A stretch of 36,105 nt of DNA from Actinomycetota bacterium. Lineage in GTDB: Bacteria > Actinomycetota > Geothermincolia > Geothermincolales > RBG-13-55-18. The translations under genes were made by a program, and so were the position numbers. This document shows, in pieces, positions 7,950 through 15,835 of the stretch; position 1 is the stretch's first letter; every line of letters starts with the position of its first letter. The notes under the pieces were generated by a model. The model saw nothing but the letters and a program-made list of their open reading frames with translations, was not told the DNA's origin and did no database searches. The stretch is from the NCBI GenBank assembly GCA_014360685.1, contig JACIXB010000026.1, positions 1 through 36,105 on the forward strand. The letters are read 5' to 3'.

Positions 7950-10613
7950 TCAGGCACTCCTTCCGCAGCAATGCTTGTACTTCTTTCCGCTCCCGCAGGG
8001 ACAGGGCGCGTTTCTCCCCACCTTCCGGGAACGCGCTGGCTCCGCCTTCTCCTTCCTTTTCCCCCCCTCTCCCTCCACCACGCGCAGGGAAGGCCTTTCC
8101 TCCGCCCTGGCCAGGCGCACGTGGAACATGTAGCGCAGGAACTCCTCCTGGATGTTGAAGATCAGCTCCTGGAAGGTGCGGAAGGCCTCGTTCTGGTACT
8201 CCACCAGGGGGTCTCTCCCGGCGAAGGAGCGCAGCCCCACGCTGTCCCGCAGGTGGTCCATGTCGTAGAGGTGGTCACGCCAGCGGTTGTCGATCACCCG
8301 GAGCATCACCAGGCGCTCCAGATCCCGGATATCCTGTCCCTGCTCGGCGAACTCCCTCTCCCGCTTCTCGTAGACCTCCAGGGCGTCCTCCACCAGGGCG
8401 TCTCGCAGGGCCTCGGGGGTCACGCCGTTCAGGTCGATCTGGGAGGGCTCGAAGGTCACCGGGTAGATGGTCCGCAGGTAGCGGAAGAGGCCCTCCAGGT
8501 CCCAGTCCTCGGGGTAAGCATCGGGGTCTACGTGCCCGGCGATGGCGGCGTCCACTACCTCCTCCACCATCTCCCGGACGCGCGAGTGGAGGTCCTCGCC
8601 CTCCAGGATGCGCCTCCTCTCCCCGTAGATGACCTCCCGCTGGGTGTTCATGACGTCGTCGTACTTGAGGAGGTTCTTGCGCATCTCGAAGTGGTTGGCC
8701 TCCACGTTCTTCTGAGCCGTCTCGATGGCCCGGGTGACCATCCGGTTCTCGATGGGCATGTCCTCGGGAAGGCGCAGCCTATCCATGAGGGAGGCCACGG
8801 TCTGGGAGGCGAAGACGCGCATGAGGTCGTCCTCCAGGGAGAGGTAGAAACGGGATACGCCCGGGTCGCCCTGGCGCCCGGAACGGCCGCGCAGCTGGTT
8901 GTCGATGCGCCTGGCCTCGTGCCTCTCCGTGCCCAGGACGTAGAGGCCGCCCAGCTCGATGACCTTCTTCTTCTCCTCCTCGCAGCGCGCGGTGACCTCG
9001 GCCAGCTTGCGCTCCCATTCCTCCCAGGGTATGCCCTCCTCCTCCAGCGTCCTCCGCCAGGCCTCCTCGTCCATCTCCACCCGGCCAAGGAGCTCTTTCT
9101 GGGCCAGCATGCGGGGATTCCCGCCCAGCATGATGTCCGTCCCCCGGCCGGCCATGTTGGTGGCTATGGTCACCGTCTTCAGCCGTCCGGCCTGGGCCAC
9201 GATCTCCGCCTCCCGGGCGTGGTGCTTGGCGTTGAGGACCTGGTGGGGGATGCCCCGCTTGCGCAGCATGGCCGAGAGGCGCTCCGACTTCTCGATGGAT
9301 ATGGTCCCCACCAGGACCGGCTGACCGCGCTCGTAGCAGGAGGCGATGTCCTCCACCACGGCTCGGAACTTGGCCTCCTCCGTCTTGTAGATGACGTCGT
9401 TCATATCCTCGCGGATCATGGGGAGATTGGTGGGGATGACCACCACCTCCAACCCGTAGATCTCCTCGAACTCCGCCGCCTCGGTGGCCGCCGTGCCGGT
9501 CATGCCCGCCAGTTTCTCGTACATGCGGAAGTAGTTCTGCAGGGTGATGGTGGCCAGGGTCTGGTTCTCCTGCCTCACCCGCAGGCCCTCCTTGGCCTCG
9601 ATGGCCTGGTGCAGGCCGTCGCTCCAGCGCCTCCCGGGCATGAGCCTGCCGGTGAACTCGTCCACGATGACCACCTGGCCCTCGGTAACCACGTAGTCTA
9701 CGTCCCGGCGGTAGAGTTCCTTGGCCTTGAGGGCGTTCTGGAGGTGGTGCACCAGTGGCGTGTTGATGTGGTCATAGAGGTTATCCACCCCCAGCATGGC
9801 CTCCACCTTGCGGATACCCTCATCGGTCACGGAGACGGTGCGCGTTTTCTCCTCCACCTCGTAATCCACTCCCAGCTTGAGGCGGGGGGCGATGGAGGCG
9901 AACTGTCGGTAGAGGCGGGCCGATTCCTCCGCCGCTCCGGAGATGATCAGGGGGGTGCGGGCCTCGTCGATGAGAATGGAGTCCACCTCGTCCACGATGG
10001 CGTAATGGTGGCCGCGCTGCACCATCCCCTCCAGGCTGACCTCCAGGTTGTCGCGCAGGTAATCGAACCCGAACTCGTTGTTGGTGCCGTAGGTGACGTC
10101 GGCGGCGTAGGCTTTCCGCCGCTGTTCCTTGGGCATCTGGGCCTGGATGAGGCCCACGGTGAGGCCCAGGAAGCGGTAGATGACCCCCATCCACTCGCTG
10201 TCCCGTCGGGCCAGGTAATCATTGACCGTGACCACGTGCACGCCCTTACCCTCCAGGGCGTTGAGGTAAACGGGCAGGGTGGCCACCAGGGTCTTGCCTT
10301 CCCCGGTCTTCATCTCGGCGATCTTCCCCTGGTGGAGGACGATGCCGCCCATGATCTGGACGTCGAAGTGGCGCTGTCCCAGGGTGCGCACCGCCGCTTC
10401 CCGGACCACGGCGAAGGCCTCGGGGAGCAGGTCGTCCAGGGATTCCCCCCGCTCCAGGCGGGACTTGAACTCCCCCGTCTTGGCCTTCAGCTCCTCGTCG
10501 CCCAGGCGCTGCATGTCGGGCTCCAGCGCGTTCACCAGCCGGACTGTCTCCTCCAGCTGCTCCAGCCGCTTGCGCTCGCCCATGCGCAGCACCTTGCCCA
10601 GCGCCTTGAGCAT
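7950..10613 (-). CDS. secA: Preprotein translocase ATPase SecA
   Basis: This 887-residue SecA has Walker A MKTGEGKT (residues 101-108), the [15 protein letters not shown] motif of NBD1, the peptide-crosslinking domain, NBD2 with GRGTDI and GRSGRQGD, and the helical scaffold. At the extreme C-terminus it carries the zinc-binding SEC-C tail [15 protein letters not shown], which in other bacteria contacts SecB or ribosomes. SecA drives unfolded preproteins through SecYEG with ATP. A GGAGGAGG sequence lies just upstream of the ATG at 10611-10613. Placement between HPF and RF2 is the usual order in many Gram-positive genomes. Confidence 0.97.
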   Translation of the reverse strand: MLKALGKVLRMGERKRLEQLEETVRLVNALEPDMQRLGDEELKAKTGEFKSRLERGESLDDLLPEAFAVVREAAVRTLGQRHFDVQIMGGIVLHQGKIAEMKTGEGKTLVATLPVYLNALEGKGVHVVTVNDYLARRDSEWMGVIYRFLGLTVGLIQAQMPKEQRRKAYAADVTYGTNNEFGFDYLRDNLEVSLEGMVQRGHHYAIVDEVDSILIDEARTPLIISGAAEESARLYRQFASIAPRLKLGVDYEVEEKTRTVSVTDEGIRKVEAMLGVDNLYDHINTPLVHHLQNALKAKELYRRDVDYVVTEGQVVIVDEFTGRLMPGRRWSDGLHQAIEAKEGLRVRQENQTLATITLQNYFRMYEKLAGMTGTAATEAAEFEEIYGLEVVVIPTNLPMIREDMNDVIYKTEEAKFRAVVEDIASCYERGQPVLVGTISIEKSERLSAMLRKRGIPHQVLNAKHHAREAEIVAQAGRLKTVTIATNMAGRGTDIMLGGNPRMLAQKELLGRVEMDEEAWRRTLEEEGIPWEEWERKLAEVTARCEEEKKKVIELGGLYVLGTERHEARRIDNQLRGRSGRQGDPGVSRFYLSLEDDLMRVFASQTVASLMDRLRLPEDMPIENRMVTRAIETAQKNVEANHFEMRKNLLKYDDVMNTQREVIYGERRRILEGEDLHSRVREMVEEVVDAAIAGHVDPDAYPEDWDLEGLFRYLRTIYPVTFEPSQIDLNGVTPEALRDALVEDALEVYEKREREFAEQGQDIRDLERLVMLRVIDNRWRDHLYDMDHLRDSVGLRSFAGRDPLVEYQNEAFRTFQELIFNIQEEFLRYMFHVRLARAEERPSLRVVEGEGGKRKEKAEPARSRKVGRNAPCPCGSGKKYKHCCGRSA

Positions 10614-10982
10614 TCTCCGTTCCTCCTCCCGGGCTCCGCGCCGTCCCCCGGCAACCTCCCCTGGGGCACGGGCCTCCTGGGACCGGCTCTTTCCCCGCGG
10701 TCCGCCGCTCCTCCCGCTAATCTATCCTGCCATCTCTCGCCGCAGGTCGCTTCCGGCAGGTTTCCTAATCCATGTTAACGCCTTACTCTCCACAAAACTA
10801 TTCTACACTCGGCCGTCACCGATGGTTCCCTCACGCCAGGATAATAAAGTCCTCTCCGTGCCGGTCAGCCGGTGGGATGCAAGCCTTAAACCGGAGAAAG
10901 CAGCGGGGAGGACGGAACGGCATGATGATCGTCGGCCGGATCTGCTCACTCCACACCGCCCACCCTTGCGGGCGGAAGGCCC
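10614..10982. other. Intergenic region upstream of secA
   Basis: A 369-bp gap between the second HD-domain gene and secA. It holds the secA ribosome-binding site and, near the HD-gene stop (about 10953-10972), a short GC hairpin (CCGCCC/GGGCGG) without a T-tract. The middle (about 10760-10860) is less GC-rich and could hold a secA promoter, but I could not identify a convincing -35/-10 pair. Confidence 0.4.
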
Positions 10983-12347
10983 TCATTCCCGCTCCTCTTC
11001 CCGGAAGATCTCCTCCAAGGTCTCCTTGAGCTCCTCCTCTTCCAGGACCCTGGCCCGCTGCCTTATCTCCCTCTCCGGTCGGCGCCTGGCCCGCTCCTGG
11101 GCCTCCAGGACCTGGGCCATGGTGCGGAGGACTTTGGAGTCGTACTTCTTCCCCCTCTCCAGGCCCATCTCCTCCAGGGCCTCGCTCCTGGAGAGGCGAT
11201 TACGGGCCCGGTTGGTGAGGAGGTCGTAGTCCGTGGCCGCAGCGATTATCCTGGCCCCCATGGGAAGGCGCGCCCCGCCCTCCTCCTCGGGAGCCGGATG
11301 ATGGTGGCGTACGATGCGGGCGATGGGGGCCAAGCGGGGAATCCCTTCCAGGACCCGGGCCCCCAGTTCCGCGTGCTCCTCCTCCCCTTGGGCCTCCGCC
11401 TCGATGCGCCCGATGTCGTGCAGGGCGGAAGCGTAGCGGATATCCCGCACCTCCCCCGCGGGAAGCCCCATCTCCCGCGCCACCTCCGCGGCCAGGTTGG
11501 ATACCCGCCCGGAATGACCGGGCATTCCCCTGGCCAAGTCGAAGGCATCGCCGATGACCAGCAGGGTGGAGAAATAGCGATCGTCAAGCTCCTTGTCCCG
11601 GTTGGATTCCGCCCTCACCAGGAGCAGGGGGACGAAGAAGACCAGGAAGTTGAACCACGGGATGCGCGGGAAGTAGAGGGCCATGAGCGCGCCGGCCCCC
11701 GCTATGGCCAGATAAACGGGGAAGGTCTGGCGCGCATGCTGGGGAAGCACGGCGCGCCAGTTTCCCCTGCCGGCCACGGCCGTCTCCGCCGAGGAAGTCA
11801 GCATCTCCCCCAGGTAGAAGGCCAGGGCCATGACCAGGAAGGCGATGGGGAAGACCAGCGCCCGGTGCATAACCGCGGGGTTGTAATAGGTGAAAAAGAC
11901 GTTCTGGGCCGTGGGAGAGTCGGAAAAATACTCCGGATAGGCCTTCCAGGAATATTCCCATCCCAGGAAGATCAACGCCCGGTAGATCAGCCCGGAGAGG
12001 GCCACGATGTAGGTTCTCTGCACGATATGCAGGAAGTCACCCTCCTCGGATCGCTGGACGCGGTAGAAAACGCGGCCCAAGAGGCTTCCCACCAGGAATA
12101 TCCACACCGCCTCCGGAAGCGGCCGGATGGCCATCACGCAGAGGACGGCGGCCATGCCCAGGCGGAGGGACCTCCCCCAAGGAAACTGCACCCTCCAGGT
12201 CTCCAAAAAGGCCAGGAAGGCGATGAGCCCTATGGTGCGCAGGGGATCGAGATCTCCCCACTTGACCAGGGCTGCGCACACCCCCAGGACGACCAGGAAA
12301 GCTGCGACCGAGAGGTACTTGAGGGCCTTGGCTCGTCCCTCGTTCAT
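10983..12347 (-). CDS. Membrane protein with C-terminal HD domain (degenerate HD-GYP)
   Basis: This 454-residue protein has about eight N-terminal transmembrane segments (residues 1-230). An HD phosphohydrolase domain follows (about 240-390): His in GHSGRVSNLA, the HD pair in ALHDIGR, and HHHP. A charged Arg/Glu-rich tail ends it. HD-GYP proteins hydrolyse cyclic di-GMP, but the GYP loop is absent here: HHHPAPEEEGG runs straight into LPMGARI. Activity on c-di-GMP is therefore doubtful. The start overlaps the stop of the larger paralogue at 12344 by 4 bp, so the two are coupled and may work as a pair. Confidence 0.8.
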   Translation of the reverse strand: MNEGRAKALKYLSVAAFLVVLGVCAALVKWGDLDPLRTIGLIAFLAFLETWRVQFPWGRSLRLGMAAVLCVMAIRPLPEAVWIFLVGSLLGRVFYRVQRSEEGDFLHIVQRTYIVALSGLIYRALIFLGWEYSWKAYPEYFSDSPTAQNVFFTYYNPAVMHRALVFPIAFLVMALAFYLGEMLTSSAETAVAGRGNWRAVLPQHARQTFPVYLAIAGAGALMALYFPRIPWFNFLVFFVPLLLVRAESNRDKELDDRYFSTLLVIGDAFDLARGMPGHSGRVSNLAAEVAREMGLPAGEVRDIRYASALHDIGRIEAEAQGEEEHAELGARVLEGIPRLAPIARIVRHHHPAPEEEGGARLPMGARIIAAATDYDLLTNRARNRLSRSEALEEMGLERGKKYDSKVLRTMAQVLEAQERARRRPEREIRQRARVLEEEELKETLEEIFREEERE

Positions 12348-14167
12348 CGACCGCCACCCCCTTCATCCCCTTTCCGCGGGGTTCCCGGGTCTCCTTCCCC
12401 TCGAACCCGGGGCTCGCCTGAAGCCCGGCCTTCCCCCCCTGGACCGTCGATGGGAGGCCCCGCATCCTTATCCTCCTCCGCCTTGACCTCCTCGGCACCC
12501 CCCGACCCCTCTTCCTCCAGGGCCCGCAGGGCCTCCCTTTCCAGGCGTTCCCTGGCTTCCCGTCGTTCCCGCAGCCTCTCCTCGCGGCGGCGCGCCCGCC
12601 TTCCCTTGCGGGCACGGGCACCGCGCACCCTCGAGGCGGCCGCCTCCTCCGGGGCCGCCCCTTCCGCCGGGGCCGCTTCCTCCACCCCCTCCCGCTGGAT
12701 CGCTTCCTCCACGGCGGGGAGCCCCACCGTACCGGCCTCCTCCAGGGCGGCCAGGAAGCACTCCACCACCTGGGGATCGAACTGCAGGCCGCTGTTCTGG
12801 CGGAGCTCCGCCACCGCCCTCTCATGTCCCTTGGCCTCCCGGTGGGGGCGGGAGTGGGTCATGGCGTCATAGGCGTCGGCCACGGCGATGATGCGTGCCC
12901 CCAGCGGGATGGTCTCCCGGGCCAGGTGGTCCACGTAGCCGCCCCCGTCATAGAACTCGTGGTGGTGCCTGACCGCGTCGGCCATGTCCGAGAGGTAAGG
13001 AACCTCCTCCAGGCGCGAACTCCCCTCCAGGGGATGCCTCTTGACCTCCTCGAATTCCTCCTCGTCCAGGTGTCCCGCCCGCAGGAGAACCCGCAGGGGC
13101 ACGGCGGCCCTGCCCAGGTCGTGCAGGAGGGCGGCGTGGCGGAGCCGGTTCACCTCGTAGAAGGGAAGGCCCATCTTCCGGGCGATCATCACCGCGTACT
13201 CGGCCACCCGTACTGCGTGGCCGTCCAGGTAGGGCTCCCGGCGTTCCAGGTAGGTGACCAGGGTCTCCAGGCTGCGGTCGTAGGATTCCAGGAGCTCGAT
13301 GTTCCTGCCGCTGAAGTACCAAGCGGTCCCCAGGAGGGCGGTAAAGGAGAGCACGGCGAAGAACCCGCGCAGGTATTCGGCCGTGGAGCCCAGTATCACC
13401 GGCCTTCCCATGGCGTCCAGGACGGCGTGTCCCTCCAGGTCCTGCAGGACGTGAAAGGCGTTCTGGGCGTAGATGATCCCCACGCTGAGGCCCACCAGGC
13501 CGTAAACGAGCTGGTTGGGCAGGAGCCTCAGGGCATCGGTCCTGAGGAAGCGCACCGGCTGCACGCCCCTCTTGAGGCCCAGGGCGAGCGCCATCCCTCC
13601 CGCGTTCAGGACCCAGAAGACGGCGGCGGCGACCAGGGCGGGAAGGACGGACTTCAGCCCCGCTTCCAGGGTGAAGGAGCGGGAAGAGCCCCCCAGGGCG
13701 TGATAGGTCGCCGATGCCGCCCAAACGGCCAGGGAATACATGGCCCCGTTGTAGAGCACCCTTTGGGGGGAAACGCCCTCCTCTCCGCCCCCCAGCCTCA
13801 AACCCCCGAAAAGGGCCACGATCATCGCCGAGGGAGTGTTCAGGGCGGCCACGGCGGCGAAAAGCACGATGATCCCGTAGGTGGACCTGCCGCCCAGGGA
13901 CATCCTCTCCCCCATGCTCTCGCAGAGGATGACGGAAGCCCCCAGAAGCAATACCGAGAACCAGAGTACCGGCTGGTCCTTGGCCAGGGTCAAGAAGAGG
14001 ATGACCCCGAGGGCGGCCAGCCATCCCAACCCGGCCAGGGCGAACACGCCGCCCCCCTCTCCGGTCCCCCATCCGGGGAAGGTTCCCCCGCCGCCCCGGC
14101 GATGCCGTTTCTCCGCCCTCTCGGGCACCTCCATATCCGGCTCCGTGACCTTTTCCGGCTCCGCCAC
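12344..14167 (-). CDS. Membrane-anchored HD-GYP-type phosphohydrolase with charged C-terminal tail
   Basis: The protein has 607 residues. A multi-pass membrane region (about 40-285, some eight segments) is followed by an HD-GYP-like domain (about 300-470). Visible motifs are His317 in DGHAVR, HD at 349-350 in LLHDLGR, His379, and HHHEFYDGGGYVD at 401-413, where the usual GYP is GYV. Residues 490-607 are a low-complexity Ala/Glu/Arg tail, probably disordered. The start is GTG at 14165-14167, with GGAGGGG 5 nt upstream. A c-di-GMP phosphodiesterase or related second-messenger role is likely from the family but not proven. Confidence 0.82.
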   Translation of the reverse strand: MAEPEKVTEPDMEVPERAEKRHRRGGGGTFPGWGTGEGGGVFALAGLGWLAALGVILFLTLAKDQPVLWFSVLLLGASVILCESMGERMSLGGRSTYGIIVLFAAVAALNTPSAMIVALFGGLRLGGGEEGVSPQRVLYNGAMYSLAVWAASATYHALGGSSRSFTLEAGLKSVLPALVAAAVFWVLNAGGMALALGLKRGVQPVRFLRTDALRLLPNQLVYGLVGLSVGIIYAQNAFHVLQDLEGHAVLDAMGRPVILGSTAEYLRGFFAVLSFTALLGTAWYFSGRNIELLESYDRSLETLVTYLERREPYLDGHAVRVAEYAVMIARKMGLPFYEVNRLRHAALLHDLGRAAVPLRVLLRAGHLDEEEFEEVKRHPLEGSSRLEEVPYLSDMADAVRHHHEFYDGGGYVDHLARETIPLGARIIAVADAYDAMTHSRPHREAKGHERAVAELRQNSGLQFDPQVVECFLAALEEAGTVGLPAVEEAIQREGVEEAAPAEGAAPEEAAASRVRGARARKGRRARRREERLRERREARERLEREALRALEEEGSGGAEEVKAEEDKDAGPPIDGPGGEGRASGEPRVRGEGDPGTPRKGDEGGGGR

Positions 14168-14291
14168 CTTTACCCCTCCGGATCTCGAACCACCTGGCCT
14201 TTAACCCTTCCTCGCCGCCCCGGGAAAACCACCCGCCTTATCGCACCCCGGGTTCACGCCGCCCGCATGCGCCCGGCAACGCGGCCGCCGC

Positions 14292-14366
14292 TCACAGGCG
14301 CATGGAAGCGCCCCTGCGCACCACGTAATCCAAGAGCTGGCGCAGGATATCCGCAAAACGCCTCAA
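14292..14366 (-). CDS. Possible small ORF downstream of hpf (24 codons)
   Basis: From a TTG at 14364-14366 a short frame ends at TGA 14292-14294. It encodes a basic amphipathic peptide including RFADILRQLLDYVVRRG. A GGAGG overlapping the end of hpf lies 8 nt upstream of the TTG. Codon use looks like the neighbours. There is no recognised family, and the non-ATG start and small size make this weak. Otherwise the 203-bp gap between hpf and the HD gene holds only the HD-gene ribosome-binding site. Confidence 0.25.
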   Translation of the reverse strand: MRRFADILRQLLDYVVRRGASMRL

Positions 14367-14370
14367 GTCC

Positions 14371-14919
14371 TCATCCTCCCGGCTCGATCAAACCGTAGTT
14401 CCCATCCCTTCTTCTATAGACGACGTTGGTTTCCTCCGTCTCCGAGTTTATGAAGACGAAGAAATCGTGCCCCACCAGTTCCATCTGCAGGCAGGCCTCC
14501 TCGGGGGTCATGGGCTTGAGGGGGAAACTCTTGGTCTTCACGATCACCGGCTCCCTTTCCTCACCTTCTTCCTCCGCGGAAATGGCCGCCTCCTTGAAGG
14601 GGTTCCGGGCGTGATGGTGTCGGTCGATGATCTTCTTCTTCACCTTGCGGGCCTGGCGTTCCAGCTTGGCGCAGACCAGGTCGATGGCCTGGTACATGTC
14701 CGAGGCCGACTCCTTGGCCCGAATCACCGGCCCGCTGGAGAAGATGGTCACCTCCACCACCTGGTTCTCCTGGATCTTGGGGTTCTTCTCCACGCTCAGC
14801 TCTATCTCCGTCTTGATGATGCGATCCAGGTATTTCTCCACCCGCCCCACCTTCTCCGTGGCGTAATCGCGCAGGGCGTCGGTGACCTCGAGGTTCTTTC
14901 CCTTGACGATGATCTGCAT
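14371..14919 (-). CDS. hpf: Ribosome hibernation promoting factor, long form
   Basis: The protein has 182 residues. The N-terminal S30AE/RaiA domain (about 1-100, beginning MQIIVKGKNLEVTDALRDY) binds the small-subunit decoding region. A linker follows, then the C-terminal dimerisation domain (about 125-182, with EEACLQMELVGHDFFVF and the ending YGLIEPGG). Long-form HPF dimerises 70S ribosomes into 100S particles in stationary phase. It is preceded by a hairpin-rich leader and, further upstream, by a separate structured RNA gene at 15160-15407. Confidence 0.96.
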   Translation of the reverse strand: MQIIVKGKNLEVTDALRDYATEKVGRVEKYLDRIIKTEIELSVEKNPKIQENQVVEVTIFSSGPVIRAKESASDMYQAIDLVCAKLERQARKVKKKIIDRHHHARNPFKEAAISAEEEGEEREPVIVKTKSFPLKPMTPEEACLQMELVGHDFFVFINSETEETNVVYRRRDGNYGLIEPGG

Positions 14920-14946
14920 GGTCCTCTTCTCCCTTCCTCCTCGCGT

Positions 14947-14977
14947 AAAAAGCCCATACCGCGGACGGGGTATGGGC
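14947..14977 (-). terminator. Intrinsic terminator hairpin in the hpf leader
   Basis: On the minus strand GCCCATACC (14977-14969) and GGTATGGGC (14960-14952) form a perfect 9-bp stem with an 8-nt loop, followed directly by TTTTT (14951-14947). It lies 28 nt before the hpf ATG and downstream of a candidate promoter at 15045-15073. It could end upstream transcripts (the RNA gene or flgM) or act as an attenuator of hpf. Confidence 0.75.
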
Positions 14978-15003
14978 CAGCGACGTGATCACCTTCCGCT
15001 CCC

Positions 15004-15027
15004 GGGACCCCTCCCGGAAGGGGTCCC
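15004..15027 (-). other. Stable hairpin in the hpf leader
   Basis: GGGACCCCT (minus strand, 15027-15019) pairs perfectly with AGGGGTCCC (15012-15004) around a 6-nt loop. It has no T-tract. It lies between the candidate hpf promoter and the terminator hairpin, so it would be part of the hpf mRNA leader. Confidence 0.6.
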
Positions 15028-15044
15028 CGCAAGCGACGCGAATA

Positions 15045-15073
15045 AGGTTAGCATATGACGCGATCCCTGCCAA
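15045..15073 (-). promoter_or_regulatory. Candidate hpf promoter
   Basis: TTGGCA at 15073-15068 and TAACCT at 15050-15045, 17 bp apart, fit a housekeeping-sigma promoter on the minus strand. Transcription would start near 15037, giving an hpf leader of about 118 nt with two hairpins. This is judged by eye only. Confidence 0.4.
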
Positions 15074-15159
15074 ACTCGGGTCCGGACGCCCGCGTGGGGC
15101 TTCTCGGGGCTAAACGGAGCCTTCCGCCACCCCGCGCATCCCGAGAACGTCAATAAAGG

Positions 15160-15407
15160 GGAAGGCTTCGAAACCCGGCTGACCTGGTCTTTGCCCCCAC
15201 ACTCGCCTGCTGAGCGGCTCGCAGCGGGCGGGAATACCCCGCGGGAACGTCTCCTCGCCCGCCACTACTACGCTTCTCCGGCTCTAGGTCCGGGCAGGAC
15301 TTACCCCTAAGCCGCACCATGCTCACCAACCAAGAGTTGGCTTACGTGGGTCGCTTCGCCTGCGGCTGGCATCGACTTTCAACCACAGACCCGGGTCGAA
15401 GCCTTCC
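15160..15407 (-). ncRNA. Structured RNA upstream of hpf/raiA; probable raiA-motif RNA
   Basis: The region has no good protein frame but folds well. GGAAGGCTTCG (15407-15397) pairs perfectly with CGAAGCCTTCC (15170-15160), and the helix continues through ACCCGG with CCGGGT. Internal stems include AGCCGCA/TGCGGCT (15367-15361 with 15316-15310), CCAAC/GTTGG (15340-15326) and GCGGGCG/CGCCCGC (15262-15256 with 15230-15224). A TATAAT box at 15419-15414 would start transcription almost exactly at the closing helix. Size (about 248 nt) and position upstream of hpf match the raiA-motif RNA described in Bacillota and Actinomycetota, whose biochemical function is unresolved. The class assignment is an inference from context; features of tmRNA and RNase P RNA were not found. 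Confidence 0.65.
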
Positions 15408-15413
15408 ATGAAT

Positions 15414-15419
15414 ATTATA
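15414..15419 (-). promoter_or_regulatory. -10 box (TATAAT) of the structured-RNA gene
   Basis: The minus strand reads TGCCTTATAATA around this perfect TATAAT, 7 nt before the 5' end of the RNA closing helix. No good -35 is seen at 17 bp; the -35 region lies in a 24-bp tandem repeat. The same 12-mer occurs upstream of the dehydratase gene, at the -10 centred on 21870. Confidence 0.6.
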
Positions 15420-15465
15420 AGGCATGAGGAGGGAAGGAGGCTAAGGTATGAGGAGGGAAGGAGGC
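15418..15465. repeat. 24-bp direct repeat, two copies, at the structured-RNA promoter
   Basis: The unit TAAGGCATGAGGAGGGAAGG plus AGGC occurs at 15418-15441 and 15442-15465, with a single mismatch (GGC/GGT). It runs from inside the -10 box to about -58 relative to the predicted start. It may be a duplicated promoter segment or a double operator. Confidence 0.8.
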
Positions 15466-15503
15466 GCAACGGGGCTGGTAGGCGGGGAAAACCGCCTGGA
15501 GCC

Positions 15504-15758
15504 TCAGCGGAGGCTGTCGGCGATCAGGCGGCCCAACAACTTCCCGGCCACTTCCTCGCTGGGCACCTGGTAGCGCGCTTCCCGGATGGCCCGCTTCAGG
15601 GACTCCACCTTATCCCTTCGGACCTCGGGAATGGTCTGCACCTGGGCCAGGAGGAGCCTTGCGGCGTTGGGATCCGGGGTCGTCCCGCCACCCCCTTGGA
15701 AGATGTCTCCGCGGAGCCCTCGAAGGGAATTCCTTATCTCGCGGTCGGAAATCTGCAT
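15504..15758 (-). CDS. flgM: Anti-sigma-28 factor FlgM
   Basis: This 84-residue protein has the FlgM core: IPEVRRDKVESLKRAIREARY followed by SEEVAGKLL, the sigma-28-binding helices, at about residues 43-84. The N-terminal half is Gly/Pro-rich and probably disordered, as in the family. FlgM holds FliA until the hook is complete and is then exported. GGAGG lies 5 nt before the ATG, and a sigma-28-like promoter (15788-15814) precedes it. No other flagellar gene is in the window, so the rest of the system must be elsewhere. The organism is probably motile. Confidence 0.85.
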   Translation of the reverse strand: MQISDREIRNSLRGLRGDIFQGGGGTTPDPNAARLLLAQVQTIPEVRRDKVESLKRAIREARYQVPSEEVAGKLLGRLIADSLR

Positions 15759-15787
15759 CTTTGCCTCCTATTTGGACTCCAATCCCT

Positions 15788-15814
15788 TTATCGGCATCGT
15801 CGAAGGGTTAGTTA
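15788..15814 (-). promoter_or_regulatory. Sigma-28 (FliA/SigD)-type promoter of flgM
   Basis: On the minus strand TAAC (15814-15811), a 15-bp spacer and GCCGATAA (15795-15788) match the sigma-28 consensus TAAA-N15-GCCGATAA except for one base. It lies 30 bp upstream of the flgM ATG. Expression of flgM from its own target sigma factor is the known feedback arrangement. Confidence 0.75.
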
Positions 15815-15835
15815 ACGGGATGGGCGGCCCCAAGT

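Noticed and set aside
7911..10778. Very long plus-strand open frame opposite secA (and similar long frames opposite other genes)
   Set aside because: These are antisense shadows caused by high GC at third positions; they are rich in His, Leu, Gly and Val with no motifs, while the minus strand carries clear SecA motifs.
15160..15407. tmRNA, RNase P RNA or 6S RNA as identity of the structured RNA
   Set aside because: No tag frame ending in ALAA, no CCA-type acceptor end, none of the RNase P core sequences, and the multi-stem layout is unlike the single long 6S hairpin.
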